A stretch of 64,000 nucleotides of DNA, from positions 62,001 to 126,000 of the forward strand of contig NZ_JAHKRA010000005.1 in assembly GCF_019345525.1 (NCBI RefSeq), in the 5' to 3' direction. This document shows, one piece after another, positions 29,031 to 38,239 of the stretch (position 1 is its first letter; each line of letters begins with the position of its first letter). Under the pieces are notes generated by a model. It had not been told where the DNA came from, did no database searches, and saw only the letters and a program-made list of their open reading frames with translations. The stretch comes from Flavobacterium sp. NKUCC04_CG. Lineage in GTDB: Bacteria > Bacteroidota > Bacteroidia > Flavobacteriales > Flavobacteriaceae. Both the position numbers and the translations under genes were made by a program.

Positions 29031-29528
29031 ATGAAATTAAATATTGTTTTAGAGCAGTTTAAAGTAGCTGACTTTAAGTTGTACTTTGAGTTGGTTAGCG
29101 ACGAAAGCGTCATGGAAATGATTACGGAAAGAGCCCTGCCGTTAGCCGAGGCTCAGGTTGATTTTGCAAAATTGATTAAAAGTAATGCACTCGATTTGCA
29201 GTACGGTAGCTTTAAAATTATTGACCGCGATACGGGTGACTTCATAGGATTGGCCAAATTGGAAATAGAAGAATTAGGTAGTGTTACGGCCGAATTGGGC
29301 TATATGTTGTTACCGGAATATTGGGGAAAGGGAATTGGTAGTTTAATTGCTAAAACCTTGATTGAAAAGGCACAGCAGCGCAATCAGCTACAAAAATTAG
29401 TAGCTATAATCGATCCTAAAAACAGTCCTTCTCGAAAAATTTTAGTCAATAATAGATTTGAATCCGTGTCCTTTGAAGATTTCGATGGATTGCCTGGAGA
29501 AATACTCGAATTAAAACTCCATCGTTAA
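29031..29528 (+). CDS. GNAT acetyltransferase, RimJ/RimL type
   Basis: 165 residues from ATG 29031; an in-frame ATG at 28998 would add 11 residues and cannot be excluded. ELGYMLLPEYWGKGIGSLIAKT holds the acetyl-CoA loop (about 94-115) and PKNSPSRKILVNNRFE the C-terminal signature. Probably acetylates an amine on a small molecule or protein. Stands alone, next to the frameshifted DUF1801 gene on the other strand. Confidence 0.8.
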   Translation: MKLNIVLEQFKVADFKLYFELVSDESVMEMITERALPLAEAQVDFAKLIKSNALDLQYGSFKIIDRDTGDFIGLAKLEIEELGSVTAELGYMLLPEYWGKGIGSLIAKTLIEKAQQRNQLQKLVAIIDPKNSPSRKILVNNRFESVSFEDFDGLPGEILELKLHR

Positions 29529-29562
29529 AGGGGCTTTTTTGTAAATCGCGAAACATTTGAAA

Positions 29563-29912
29563 TTAGGATACTTCTTCGAATCTAAATCGACATATTTTCT
29601 CTATCAACGCTTTGGGAAGCGGTTTTTCATAGGAGAATTGATAGTTCCCTTGCTGCATTTATAAGTGCTTAAATCATCTTTAAAAGCAGTTATAGCGCTG
29701 GGAGTAGGGTAAAAGCCGATATGGGAGGGATAGACCGCAAAAAATACCAATATTTTCCGATACCTATAGGCAGGCATATTATAACTGATTACTTCTTCGG
29801 CTTGGGGTAAGGCCGATTTAATGATGTTGCGTAGCTCGATAGCGCAATCGAAGTACTCTGAGGAAATACCGTTTATATACTGATCGACACAGGTGTATTT
29901 CTCAGGCGTCAT
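29563..29912 (-). pseudogene. DUF1801-family protein, single-base frameshift near C-terminus
   Basis: The open frame ends at 29604 after 102 residues with the unnatural tail SPMKNRFPKR. In the next frame, from about 29636 down to a stop at 29563, the sequence reads SYEKPLPKALIEKICRFRFE, exactly the expected C-terminus of this family (KGTI.F...KPLP..LI.KI..FR). One missing T in minus-strand AATTCTCC (AATTTCTCC would be in frame) explains the break. The conserved core EVISYNMPAYRYRKILVFFA is intact. Family function is unknown in detail (YdhG/YjhX-like fold). Either a young mutation or a sequencing error. Confidence 0.8.
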
Positions 29913-29996
29913 AGGCTATTTTTTTCTATAGTTAATATACGATATTTAAGGCTATTATCCAAATAAAAAGTTAGGCTATTTACGGTAAAGAACAAA

Positions 29997-30026
29997 AAAG
30001 ATGCCCAGTTTTTGCTGGGCATCTTT
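29997..30026. terminator. Terminator of the SDR gene
   Basis: AAAGATGCCCAG, loop TTTTTG, CTGGGCATCTTT: a perfect 12-bp stem 25 nt beyond the SDR stop, usable in both directions. Confidence 0.88.
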
Positions 30027-30050
30027 ATAGTATATAGATAATTACGTGAA

Positions 30051-31604
30051 TTACCACGCTATGGGAACATAATCTTTTAAAAACTTACCACACCAGTGCT
30101 TACCTGTATTGATTCCGTCAAATAAGGGGTCCATAACTCTAGCGGCACCATCTACGATGTCTAGAGGTGGTTGAAAATCTTCTTCTTCTTGTTTTCTCTT
30201 GGCCATTTCTGCCGGATCTTCGTCGGTTACCCAACCCGTATCGACGGCATTCATATAAATTCCCTCTTTTGCTAAAGAAGCTGCTGCTGTATGTGTAAGC
30301 ATGTTTAGTGCTGCTTTGGCCATATTGGTATGCGGATGACGGTCGTCTTTATAGCCATGGTAGAATTTGCCCTCCATCGCAGAGACATTGATGATGTGTT
30401 TTTGACCGGTTTGATCTTTCTTCATTACTTCTGCAAGGCGGTTGCACAACACAAAGGGTGCTACGGAATTGACCAATTGCACTTCAATCATTTCCGTGGT
30501 TTCAATCTGCCCGAGTTTTAAACGCCAGCTGTTGGTTTTGCGCAAATCTACCTGCTGTAAATCGGCATCCAATTCGCCTTCAGGGAATACTTCTGTGGCG
30601 ACGAGGGCCTTGTCAAACGAATAGGGAATCTGTGATAATTGGGCAGAAGCTCGCAATCCAATTCCCGGTTCGGGACCGTGCCAAGTTACCGGCATGTTTT
30701 GATTCGATGAAGCACCGCTGGTCAATAACTTTAATTCCTGTAAACAGGCTGTATGATCGAGTAACAACTCTTGTACCGCCTTGGGTAGCGATTCAATGGG
30801 ACGTTGCTCGTTATCCATCAAATGGGCATAAAAACCAGATGGTCTACGTACGGTTTGAGCGGCATTGTTGATTAGTATATCCAAGCGACCGTATTTTTGT
30901 TCAATATAATTGCAAAAGATTTCTACACTTGGTATATGTCTCAAATCCAATCCGTGAATCTTTAAGCGATGTCCCCATTCCATAAAATCGGATTCCTTGG
31001 CAAAACGAATAGCGGAATCCACTGGAAAACGGGTAGTTGCAACAACCGTTGCTCCACCGCGCAATAACATCAAAGTGATGTGATAACCAATTTTTAATCG
31101 CGATCCGGTGATTACGGCTAACTGCCCTTTGACATCGGCTGTTTGAAAGCGTTTGGCATAGTTAAAATCGCCACAATCGGTACACATAGTATCGTAAAAG
31201 TGGTGTAGGGTAGTAAAGCGGGTTTTGCAAACATAACAATTTCTTGGTGTTTCCAATTCCAAAGGTTCTTTTCGAACTAAGTCGTTATAAGCCAGTAATT
31301 TTGGTGCAACGAAAACAGCCGCTTCTCGAGCATGACGAATTCCCGTCACTTTACGAGCAGTTTTGTCCTTATTTTCCTTTTTGCGTTTAGCAACCAGCCT
31401 TCCGTCTTTTTTTCTGCGCGCCAGTTCATCGCGATCCGGTCGTGAAAATTGACCTGCAGCCTTAATCAAGGCCGTGCGTTGCTCTTTGGGTATATCAAAA
31501 ATCTGATCGGTATCCGTGTTGAGTTGTGTTAATAAAGCAATGCATCTGTCAATATCTGCGGCACTTATCTCTTGAATAGAAGGTGTTTCCTCGTTCGTCA
31601 TCAT
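30051..31604 (-). CDS. Zinc-ribbon SDR-family oxidoreductase
   Basis: 517 residues from ATG 31604 (the longer frame starts at TTG). Residues about 1-115 form a charged helical N-terminal region; about 120-150 hold a zinc-ribbon-like pair, NCYVCKTRF and MCTDCGDF; then an SDR domain with [12 protein letters not shown] instead of TGxxx[18 protein letters not shown], and a C-terminal [14 protein letters not shown] plus VDTGWV. The SDR core carries a roughly 110-residue insert. The active-site pattern (S...Y...K) is altered: the region [21 protein letters not shown] has Y and K at unusual spacing. Such long SDRs occur widely in bacteria and plants; activity unknown. Confidence 0.78.
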   Translation of the reverse strand: MMTNEETPSIQEISAADIDRCIALLTQLNTDTDQIFDIPKEQRTALIKAAGQFSRPDRDELARRKKDGRLVAKRKKENKDKTARKVTGIRHAREAAVFVAPKLLAYNDLVRKEPLELETPRNCYVCKTRFTTLHHFYDTMCTDCGDFNYAKRFQTADVKGQLAVITGSRLKIGYHITLMLLRGGATVVATTRFPVDSAIRFAKESDFMEWGHRLKIHGLDLRHIPSVEIFCNYIEQKYGRLDILINNAAQTVRRPSGFYAHLMDNEQRPIESLPKAVQELLLDHTACLQELKLLTSGASSNQNMPVTWHGPEPGIGLRASAQLSQIPYSFDKALVATEVFPEGELDADLQQVDLRKTNSWRLKLGQIETTEMIEVQLVNSVAPFVLCNRLAEVMKKDQTGQKHIINVSAMEGKFYHGYKDDRHPHTNMAKAALNMLTHTAAASLAKEGIYMNAVDTGWVTDEDPAEMAKRKQEEEDFQPPLDIVDGAARVMDPLFDGINTGKHWCGKFLKDYVPIAW

Positions 31605-31880
31605 AAAAAACAATTCAATCTTGGCAAAAACACCAAGGGTGCAAAGATAGGTTTTAAGCGCGTAATATTTATGGTGAAATAATACTTGAAGTGCACATTT
31701 TCAAAAACCGCCTAATTCAAAGCACACGATCGAAATCATATAGAAGCAAAAATATTTATTAAGGGTCTCCTAAAACCGTAAAAGTACCTTCTGTTGAATT
31801 GTTGCAATCATTTAACAATGCTTTTAGAAAGTTGATTGTTATTATATTATATTTTAGCTCAATCACCAAAAAATAAAAGC

Positions 31881-32876
31881 ATGCGTATAAAACTATTACT
31901 TTGTTTAGTATTACTTTCTTATGTCGCTCTTGGACAGGCAAAAAAACCAGAAGACTTTGGTTTACAACATATAGAATATACCTACAATGGAGATCCAGTC
32001 GATATCTTGATTAAATCCAAAAAAGGGGAGGAAAATATAAAAAAACCGCTCTTTTTTCTATGTCAAGGTAGTTTACCACAACCGCTTATCAGATATGACG
32101 AACGCGGTCAGTATCCAACTTTCCACTTTAATACGGATAGTTTGGCTCAAAAATACCACTTAGTGATTGTGGGAAAACCGTATATTCCCCTAATGGTGGA
32201 AATTAAAGATTTGGATAAAAAGAGCCAAACTTACATCGACAGCACTGGAAAAGTACCTGTTGAATATACAGATCGCAATTATTTGAGTTATTATACCCAC
32301 CGCAATATCGCAGTGATTAAATACCTGCAAAACCTCGCTTGGGTTTCTTCAGAAAGACTAGTGGTAGCCGGACATTCCGAAGGAAGTACTGTAGCGGCAA
32401 AAATGGCTCTCGATTGTGATAAAATTACGCATTTAATCTACTCTGGGGGCAATCCACTTGGGCGGATTATGTCTATTATTACAGAGTATCGATTTAGCGA
32501 AACGGTCGAACAGCCCAATGCAGAAAATGCTCTGGCATATTGGCAAAATGTCGTTGACGACAAAACGAATCTGAGCGACGAGCACGGAGATACCTATCGC
32601 GCAACTTATGAATTTTCTGAACCTTCGATAAACCATCTGCAACAGTTGAAAATTCCGGTTTTGGTCACTTATGGAACCAAAGACTGGAGTGCCTCTGCAA
32701 ACGATTATTTACGCGTCGAAATCATCCGTCAAGGAAAGAAAAATTTTAGCTTTATACCTGTTATAGGTACCGAACACAATTTTTTCCCAGTTGATCAAAA
32801 CAACATTCCCAATTATCAAGTGAAAAATTGGGGAAAAGTAGTCAGAGATTGGGAGATTTGGTTAGCGGCTAATTGA
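31881..32876 (+). CDS. Exported alpha/beta hydrolase
   Basis: 331 residues from the ATG at 31881, which opens a signal peptide ending YVALGQ; the ATG 45 nt upstream is rejected for that reason. Catalytic triad is visible: nucleophile Ser in VVAGHSEGST (about 165-174), Asp in TYGTKDWSAS and His in IGTEHNFF. The oxyanion FLCQGS block lies near residue 60. Likely a periplasmic esterase or peptidase-like hydrolase; substrate unknown. Confidence 0.82.
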   Translation: MRIKLLLCLVLLSYVALGQAKKPEDFGLQHIEYTYNGDPVDILIKSKKGEENIKKPLFFLCQGSLPQPLIRYDERGQYPTFHFNTDSLAQKYHLVIVGKPYIPLMVEIKDLDKKSQTYIDSTGKVPVEYTDRNYLSYYTHRNIAVIKYLQNLAWVSSERLVVAGHSEGSTVAAKMALDCDKITHLIYSGGNPLGRIMSIITEYRFSETVEQPNAENALAYWQNVVDDKTNLSDEHGDTYRATYEFSEPSINHLQQLKIPVLVTYGTKDWSASANDYLRVEIIRQGKKNFSFIPVIGTEHNFFPVDQNNIPNYQVKNWGKVVRDWEIWLAAN

Positions 32877-32948
32877 GATCGATGCTGTTTTGTTGAATGA
32901 TGTTCATTATCAAACTCAAATCTTTATTACAACCAAGATATTTAAGGT

Positions 32949-33296
32949 TTACAATTGATCTTTTCGAATACCATTTTTATCAAATTTCCGTCTTAAAAAC
33001 ACCTCAACAATAGGAACTACGAGTACAGATAAAAAGGCAAATGCAAATAAAGGAAATACTACTGCGGTTTCTTCTTCAAATAGGTAAGGAGCTATTAGGC
33101 TTAATAAGATTAGGGCGATGATATTAAACAAAAATATTTTGTTAGCTAGTTTATTGGCATAAACCCAAGTTTCGTCATTTTTGACAGATAAACGGCTTTT
33201 ATATCCAAAAAAACTCGGTGTCGCTGGAGTGTATTTCCAACTTATAAAGAGTAACACCAACATAACTGCAGCCGCACATAAAGAAGGTATCATCAT
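32949..33296 (-). CDS. SdpI-family membrane protein
   Basis: 115 residues with three hydrophobic spans (about 3-20, 53-72, 80-100). FFGYKSRLSVKNDETWVYANKLA (about 29-51) is the hallmark of the SdpI/YhfL C-terminal domain. SdpI confers immunity to the SdpC toxin in Bacillus, but short members like this one are widespread and of unknown role. No toxin gene is next to it. Confidence 0.75.
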   Translation of the reverse strand: MMIPSLCAAAVMLVLLFISWKYTPATPSFFGYKSRLSVKNDETWVYANKLANKIFLFNIIALILLSLIAPYLFEEETAVVFPLFAFAFLSVLVVPIVEVFLRRKFDKNGIRKDQL

Positions 33297-33393
33297 GACT
33301 TGTAATAGCGTTTTTAAATTATAATCGGCAATATATTAAATAGACGATACAATCTCAAATTCTTAATGATTAAAATTTTTTTATCTTTGAAAT

Positions 33394-33873
33394 ATGGAAG
33401 ATATCTCGATAAATACAATAATTAGAACCGCTACTGCAGCTGATTTACCTCAATTAAATGTTTTTTTACAACAGTTAGTCGATGCCGAGCGACCATTTGA
33501 TCCGACCTTAAAACAAGGTGAGCTATTTTATTACGACATCAGCAAAATGATAGACGACAGCACTACAGAAGTTTTAGTAGCGGAAGTCAACAATCAACTT
33601 ATTGGATGTGGTTATGCACAACTACGGTCTACCAAGGATTTTCAGATTCACGATGCTTTTGGTTATATCGGTTTTATGTTTGTAACTCCAGAATACAGAG
33701 GTCAAGGTATCAGTAATCTGTTGCTTATCCAATTAAAGAATTGGCTTTTAAACAAGGGAGTTAGCGAAATCAAACTCGAGGTGTATTATGAAAATACTGC
33801 GGCTATTCGCGCTTATGAAAAGGCGGGATTTAAAAAGTTTACCACAACGATGCGAATGCAAATCGGTGACTAA
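33394..33873 (+). CDS. GNAT acetyltransferase
   Basis: 159 residues. N-terminal IIRTATAADLPQLNVFLQQL, acetyl-CoA loop GFMFVTPEYRGQGISNLLL (about 92-110), and C-terminal VYYENTAAIRAYEKAGFKKF. The R-G-Q-G-I loop is canonical, so activity is likely. The start lies only 97 bp from the divergent SdpI-like gene. Substrate unknown. Confidence 0.85.
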   Translation: MEDISINTIIRTATAADLPQLNVFLQQLVDAERPFDPTLKQGELFYYDISKMIDDSTTEVLVAEVNNQLIGCGYAQLRSTKDFQIHDAFGYIGFMFVTPEYRGQGISNLLLIQLKNWLLNKGVSEIKLEVYYENTAAIRAYEKAGFKKFTTTMRMQIGD

Positions 33874-33955
33874 GTTTTTATAGATTCTAAAGAAATGTTT
33901 TTGGTCTTGAAGTTAAGATTTGTAAGCGGAGCCTGCTGATTCGTTAAAACCTTTT

Positions 33956-34483
33956 TTACAAGGGAAAGTAATTCGGTTTTGGAGAACTGATAACAACCAC
34001 TTTTTCAAAGCGACCGTGATGGCTTATCGAAACGGGCTGCAAGCTATTTTTAGCTTCGTTAATCAGATTGGGAATGCCGTTATGGTCTTTTATAACCTCC
34101 GTTTTGTCAATTTCAACAACCTGATTTAAATCGGACAACAGTGCTGTTGCTATAGTATGTACACAATCAGGAGATAAATATGATTGGGTATAGTAATACA
34201 CTCCTTCGCAGAAAACCTGACCTAGTGCCATGGTTTTATTATGTATAACTAAGTTGCAAATCAGCTTTTTGGGAATGTATGCTCGTATTTTGGTTTGCCG
34301 GTTATAAATTTTATAAGCGGCTTCTTTCATGCTCCATAACAGCCAAACTGCTAGTTCGGGATCAGAACTATGGGCTATATATAACTGTTCCTCTTCTACA
34401 AACAATTTTTGTATAAAACCCTTGCGCTGCCAATTACTTTGACAACGGGAGAGTTGCAAATCAATAACGTCGTTGCCGATCAT
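33956..34483 (-). CDS. 4'-phosphopantetheinyl transferase of the PKS cluster
   Basis: 175 residues. GNDVIDL at residues 3-9 and WSMKEAAYK at 50-58 (with Lys53, Glu54, Lys58) are the two signature motifs of the Sfp/AcpS superfamily, needed for Mg-CoA binding. The enzyme attaches phosphopantetheine to the serine of an acyl carrier protein. The start overlaps the stop of the ACP gene by 4 bp, so this ACP is the obvious substrate. Last gene of the seven-gene cluster. The size is nearer AcpS/Sfp-short forms. Confidence 0.9.
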   Translation of the reverse strand: MIGNDVIDLQLSRCQSNWQRKGFIQKLFVEEEQLYIAHSSDPELAVWLLWSMKEAAYKIYNRQTKIRAYIPKKLICNLVIHNKTMALGQVFCEGVYYYTQSYLSPDCVHTIATALLSDLNQVVEIDKTEVIKDHNGIPNLINEAKNSLQPVSISHHGRFEKVVVISSPKPNYFPL

Positions 34484-34734
34484 TTAGCAGCCAATTTGGT
34501 CTGTATGATTTCCATAGCGGTTTTAACATCGAGCATGCGTTCCATTTCGGCATTATCTATAATGATATCAAAAGCGCTTTCAATATCGAGTACAATATCA
34601 ACTAGATTAGCTGAATTGATCTGGAGATCCTTGATAAAATCTGTTTTTTCTGTAAGGTTTTTATGAGCCTCAAATTGATCGGTATAAGGTTTTACGATAT
34701 TTTTTAATTGTTCGATAAGTTCTTCTTTGTTCAT
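34480..34734 (-). CDS. Acyl carrier protein of the PKS cluster
   Basis: 84 residues, four-helix ACP. The attachment serine is Ser41 in DLQINSANLVDIVLDIE. The usual Asp-Ser-Leu motif is replaced by Asn-Ser-Ala; the neighbouring acidic helix II is retained. Similar N-S variants occur in ACPs of specialised lipid and pigment clusters. Not the housekeeping AcpP. Overlaps the transferase gene by 4 bp and follows the ketosynthase by 17 nt. Confidence 0.88.
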   Translation of the reverse strand: MNKEELIEQLKNIVKPYTDQFEAHKNLTEKTDFIKDLQINSANLVDIVLDIESAFDIIIDNAEMERMLDVKTAMEIIQTKLAAK

Positions 34735-34751
34735 GTTTTAAGATTGTAAGA

Positions 34752-36023
34752 TTAATTGTTATACTTTTTAAAGACCAAGCAAGCATTAACATCGCCAAAA
34801 CCAAAACTTGCTTTGGCTATGATGTTTAAATCGGTATACAGCGTTTGTCGTGGTATTTGTGAACAATCGATTAGAGAGGTGATTTCCGGATTTGGGTCTT
34901 CGCAATTGATGTTGCCAAATACAAATCCGTGGTAAAGCTGTAATACGGTAGCTACACTTTCTATACTACCAGCAGCGCTTAGGCAATGTCCCGTCAGGCT
35001 TTTTAAGGAGTTGATATAAGGGAAATCAGCACCGCTGCGTTGGAGTGCCTTGGTCCAGTTTTCAATTTCCAAGCTATCTTTGGACGTTGCTGTGAGATGA
35101 CCATTGATGGCGTCAACCCTTGATGCTTCTGTACCGGTATTTTTTAGAGCTTGGGAAATACAACGTTGTACTGCTTCACTATTAGGTGCTGTCATACTAC
35201 CTGTGCCGCGTTGTCCGCCGGAATTTATATGTCCACCAAGTATTTCAGCATAAATAGTAGCACCCCGTTCTAAGGCGCTATCCAAATCTTCGATGACTAA
35301 GGCGCCTGCGCCGCTCCCGGGTACAAATCCCGATGCCGTAGCACTCATCGGACGGGAACCGGCTTGGGGAGCATCATTGTATTTCGAACTGCAAACGCGT
35401 AAAGCGTCGAATCCGGCCCAAATATACGGACCGCTGTCTCCAGTGCTGCCAGCTAATATGCGTTTGGCTTTGCCTAATTGTATGCGGTCATAAGCCATTA
35501 ATATGGCTTCGGTTCCCGTTGTACAGGCAGAAGAGTTGGTCGTGACTTGATTGCCCAATCCCAATTTGCCGCCCAGGTATGCACTAATACCGCTATTCAT
35601 GGTTTGAGCAACAACAGTACTGCCCAACCTTCGCGTTTGCAATCCGTCTATTTTATAAATGCTTTCACGAAATTTATCGATACCCGATGTACCCGCACCA
35701 AATATAGTTCCGCTATCCCAATCGGGATTGGAATTTTTATCCATAGGCAGTCCAGCGTTCTTCCAGGCTTCTATACCTGCTACAACACCGTATAAGATTC
35801 CCGTACTGTTAAAACCGCGAAGTTCGAGTTCGGTGAAATATTCCGATTTAAGTGCTGCTGAAATCTCTGGCTGCCCAGCTATTTGACAGGAAAATTGCAA
35901 TTGTTGTAACTGAATGTCGTGCCGAATTCCCGAAACACCATGCTTTATTGCCTGTGTAAACATAGGAATTCCAACCCCATTTGGGGCCACCACACCCAGT
36001 CCTGTGATTACTACGCGTTTCAT
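34752..36023 (-). CDS. Beta-ketoacyl-ACP synthase (KAS II-like) of the PKS cluster
   Basis: 423 residues, thiolase fold. Active-site Cys167 lies in TNSSACTTGTEA, His309 in NGHLTATSKDS and His346 in LTGHCLSAAGS, a complete C-H-H triad of a condensing ketosynthase, with the second motif changed from NAHGTST. GFVPGSGAGALVIED is the conserved glycine-rich block. It should elongate an acyl chain on the cluster ACP with malonyl-ACP. The 5' end overlaps the dehydratase gene by 4 bp. Differs from primary FabF in several motifs, consistent with a dedicated role. Confidence 0.9.
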   Translation of the reverse strand: MKRVVITGLGVVAPNGVGIPMFTQAIKHGVSGIRHDIQLQQLQFSCQIAGQPEISAALKSEYFTELELRGFNSTGILYGVVAGIEAWKNAGLPMDKNSNPDWDSGTIFGAGTSGIDKFRESIYKIDGLQTRRLGSTVVAQTMNSGISAYLGGKLGLGNQVTTNSSACTTGTEAILMAYDRIQLGKAKRILAGSTGDSGPYIWAGFDALRVCSSKYNDAPQAGSRPMSATASGFVPGSGAGALVIEDLDSALERGATIYAEILGGHINSGGQRGTGSMTAPNSEAVQRCISQALKNTGTEASRVDAINGHLTATSKDSLEIENWTKALQRSGADFPYINSLKSLTGHCLSAAGSIESVATVLQLYHGFVFGNINCEDPNPEITSLIDCSQIPRQTLYTDLNIIAKASFGFGDVNACLVFKKYNN

Positions 36024-36460
36024 AATCTAGCGGTAATCATACCGGATAAGGTGCCTTTGCAGACTTCCTGACCCGCCTCGTTTTTCATCACCACCTCACA
36101 TTTAAGTTTTCCAAACCTAAAGAACGTTTTTTGTGAGCTAACGGTAACTTTTTCATTGGGATAGACCGGTTTTAAAAACTGTACATCTGCCGAGGTAAAG
36201 GCGATAACCGTATCTTTTTTAAGTTCGTTATGAAGCAAGAAAATTCCCAGACAGACCATACCGATTTGTGCCATGGTTTCGGTTAAAATTACCCCCGGAG
36301 TTACCGGATTATTTTTAAAATGGCCTTGGTAAAAATCGAGCTTTTCGTCAAAGGTATAAGTTCCTATTACGCCATTTTCATCGGCATGAAGCAATTCATC
36401 TACAAATAAAAAAGGTTTGGTATAGGGCAATTGTGCTATAATATCATTTAAGTTCATCAT
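36020..36460 (-). CDS. Hot-dog fold dehydratase (FabZ/FabA-like) of the PKS cluster
   Basis: 146 residues from the first of two ATG codons at 36460/36457; the longer open frame overlaps the PKS gene and is not used. LPYTKPFLFVDELLH opens as in FabZ; FYQGHFKNNPVTPGVILTETMAQIG (about 45-69) contains the catalytic His (QGHF) and the usual TPGVLxxE helix with Glu. It should remove water from a 3-hydroxyacyl-ACP or act as an ACP thioesterase-like lipid enzyme. Starts about 16-20 nt after the PKS stop and overlaps the ketosynthase gene by 4 bp. No ketoreductase is encoded in the cluster, so FabG from primary metabolism would be needed. Confidence 0.86.
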   Translation of the reverse strand: MMNLNDIIAQLPYTKPFLFVDELLHADENGVIGTYTFDEKLDFYQGHFKNNPVTPGVILTETMAQIGMVCLGIFLLHNELKKDTVIAFTSADVQFLKPVYPNEKVTVSSQKTFFRFGKLKCEVVMKNEAGQEVCKGTLSGMITARL

Positions 36461-36476
36461 CTGTTTTTTTAATAAA

Positions 36477-37529
36477 TTACCATTGTAATAAAACCCGTTG
36501 TGCCGAAAATCCTGGACCAAAACTCAGCATCAACCCCCTTTCTCCCGCTTGGGGTTTACGGTCGATTATGCGTTCTAACACATAAAGCACTGTAGCACTA
36601 GACATATTGCCGTATTGCATCAATACCTCTTTGGTGTCGTCGATGTCTTTTCCCAAACCAGAGAATAACTCCTCAACAGTAGCTACAATCTTTTTACCAC
36701 CGGGATGAAAGATCATATAATCGATATCCTTGATCGTTATTTGATTCTTTTCTAAAAAAGGGTGTATGATTTTGTCAAAATGCAATGCAATGGTGTTGGG
36801 AACTTCGATGTCCAAAATCATTTGTAAACCGCCGTTGGTCAGTTTAAAACCCATCATTTGTTCTGAGTCATAAAAGTGATACATCTCTTGGTCGAGTATA
36901 ACAGGACCGGAATCGGATTCATGAGACGACAAAAGACAACAGGCCGCTCCATCGCCAAAGATTGCGGCACTAACGATATTCGGCATTGAAAAATCATCGA
37001 GTTGAAAAGTGGTTGTAGGGGCTTCAACCGCGATGACTGCAGCGCGTTTACCCGGATTGGCTTTAAGGAAGTTTTTAGCATATAAGATACCCGAAACCCC
37101 AGCCGCACAACCCATTTCGGTAACGGGAAGCCTAACGATGTCCTGACGAAGTTTCATTTTATTGATCAAATAAGCGTCTAAGGACGGTATCATAATACCG
37201 GTGCAACTCACCGTAATAATATAGTCTAGCGATTGCGGATCCCATTGGGCTTTGTCCAATGCTTTTTGGAGAACCTGCTCTCCCAAAACGATCACTTCTC
37301 GACAGTAAATGTCGTTTTTTTCTTCAAAAGAAGTGGCTGTAAACACCTCCTGAGGTTCCATAATGGAATAGCGTTTATGAACGGCTGCACTTTCAAAAAT
37401 CTTTTTTACTTTTTTTATAAAGCGGTCGTCTTGTCCCTGCAACCAAATATCCAGATAAGGAAGTATTTCGGTTGTAGTGCGGGAATATTGCGGTAGTTGC
37501 TTGGCAACCGTTACTATCTTTACGTTCAT
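36477..37529 (-). CDS. Type III polyketide synthase (chalcone/alkylresorcinol synthase-like)
   Basis: 350 residues. The catalytic triad of type III PKSs is complete: Cys141 in PVTEMGCAAGVSG, His275 in YMIFHPGGKK and Asn308 in QYGNMSSATV; the C-terminal LSFGPGFSAQRVLLQW block is also typical (GFGPG loop as SFGPG). These enzymes extend an acyl starter with malonyl-CoA and fold the chain into pyrones, resorcinols or phloroglucinols. Flanked by a methyltransferase upstream and a dedicated ACP, ketosynthase and dehydratase downstream. The pairing with methyltransferase and FAD oxidoreductase resembles SrsA-SrsB-SrsC of Streptomyces. Product is inferred. Confidence 0.93.
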   Translation of the reverse strand: MNVKIVTVAKQLPQYSRTTTEILPYLDIWLQGQDDRFIKKVKKIFESAAVHKRYSIMEPQEVFTATSFEEKNDIYCREVIVLGEQVLQKALDKAQWDPQSLDYIITVSCTGIMIPSLDAYLINKMKLRQDIVRLPVTEMGCAAGVSGILYAKNFLKANPGKRAAVIAVEAPTTTFQLDDFSMPNIVSAAIFGDGAACCLLSSHESDSGPVILDQEMYHFYDSEQMMGFKLTNGGLQMILDIEVPNTIALHFDKIIHPFLEKNQITIKDIDYMIFHPGGKKIVATVEELFSGLGKDIDDTKEVLMQYGNMSSATVLYVLERIIDRKPQAGERGLMLSFGPGFSAQRVLLQW

Positions 37530-38239
37530 ATCTTAGTGATTATCCATTGGTATCGAAAGGCCCATTTCCACAGCACGGTATAATTTCTTAATTGTAAAGT
37601 TTCGGAAAAATTGATGAGTTCTTCTTTTCGAAAACCCCTCAATATCGATACAAGACCGTCTTCTCTAGACATGTGTTTTAATCCGAAAACAATACTAATA
37701 ATAATAAATAGCCTGTAGGCCAGTTTACTGCGTTGCAAATCGTTTATCACGACTCCCAATCGGGCGTTCGAATTAAATATAGTGATTAAATCCATTACTT
37801 TTTCATTTGAAAAATGATGTAGGGTTAGCGTACATAAAGCAATATCGTATTTCAAATTTTGAAAATCCGCACTAAAAATATCGATACAATCGTAGGTAAT
37901 ATTGGGGTAGTTGGCCGATAATTTTCGAGCGTGATTTACGGTAAAAGCATTGGCATCAATTCCTATTAACTTAAAATTTAAGCCATTCTTGATGCCGAAA
38001 GTGGCCAACATTCGCAGCATATCGCCATTTCCACAGCCAATATCAGCAATGCAAACGGTATTAGAACAATCCGTTTGTTTTAATAGCTTGCGTAGGCCAT
38101 TAATAGTGAGTTTGTTACCTCCTAAGAGTTGATTGATTCTCGCAATTTTATCCAAAGCCTCGACTAGTTCTTCGCCTTCAAGCGAAAAATCGTCCATGAT
38201 TTCGGTTTTTTCGGTTCGGTATTTGATGTTGATGCTCAT
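37526..38239 (-). CDS. SAM-dependent methyltransferase of the PKS cluster
   Basis: 237 residues, class I Rossmann methyltransferase. Motif I is IADIGCGNGDMLRML (about 64-78), acidic motif II LIGIDANAFTVNHAR, and motif post-I DIALCTLTLHHFSNEKV. It resembles UbiE/COQ5-type enzymes that methylate quinone precursors and SrsB-type O-methyltransferases. Overlaps the PKS gene by 4 bp and the FAD oxidoreductase gene by 4 bp. Likely methylates the phenolic or quinol product; C- versus O-methylation cannot be told. Confidence 0.87.
   Translation of the reverse strand: MSINIKYRTEKTEIMDDFSLEGEELVEALDKIARINQLLGGNKLTINGLRKLLKQTDCSNTVCIADIGCGNGDMLRMLATFGIKNGLNFKLIGIDANAFTVNHARKLSANYPNITYDCIDIFSADFQNLKYDIALCTLTLHHFSNEKVMDLITIFNSNARLGVVINDLQRSKLAYRLFIIISIVFGLKHMSREDGLVSILRGFRKEELINFSETLQLRNYTVLWKWAFRYQWIITKI

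Noticed and set aside
33382-33389. TATCTTTG promoter-like box before the GNAT gene at 33394
   Set aside because: It lies 4 bp from the start codon, which would make the transcript leaderless, and no -33 box is present.
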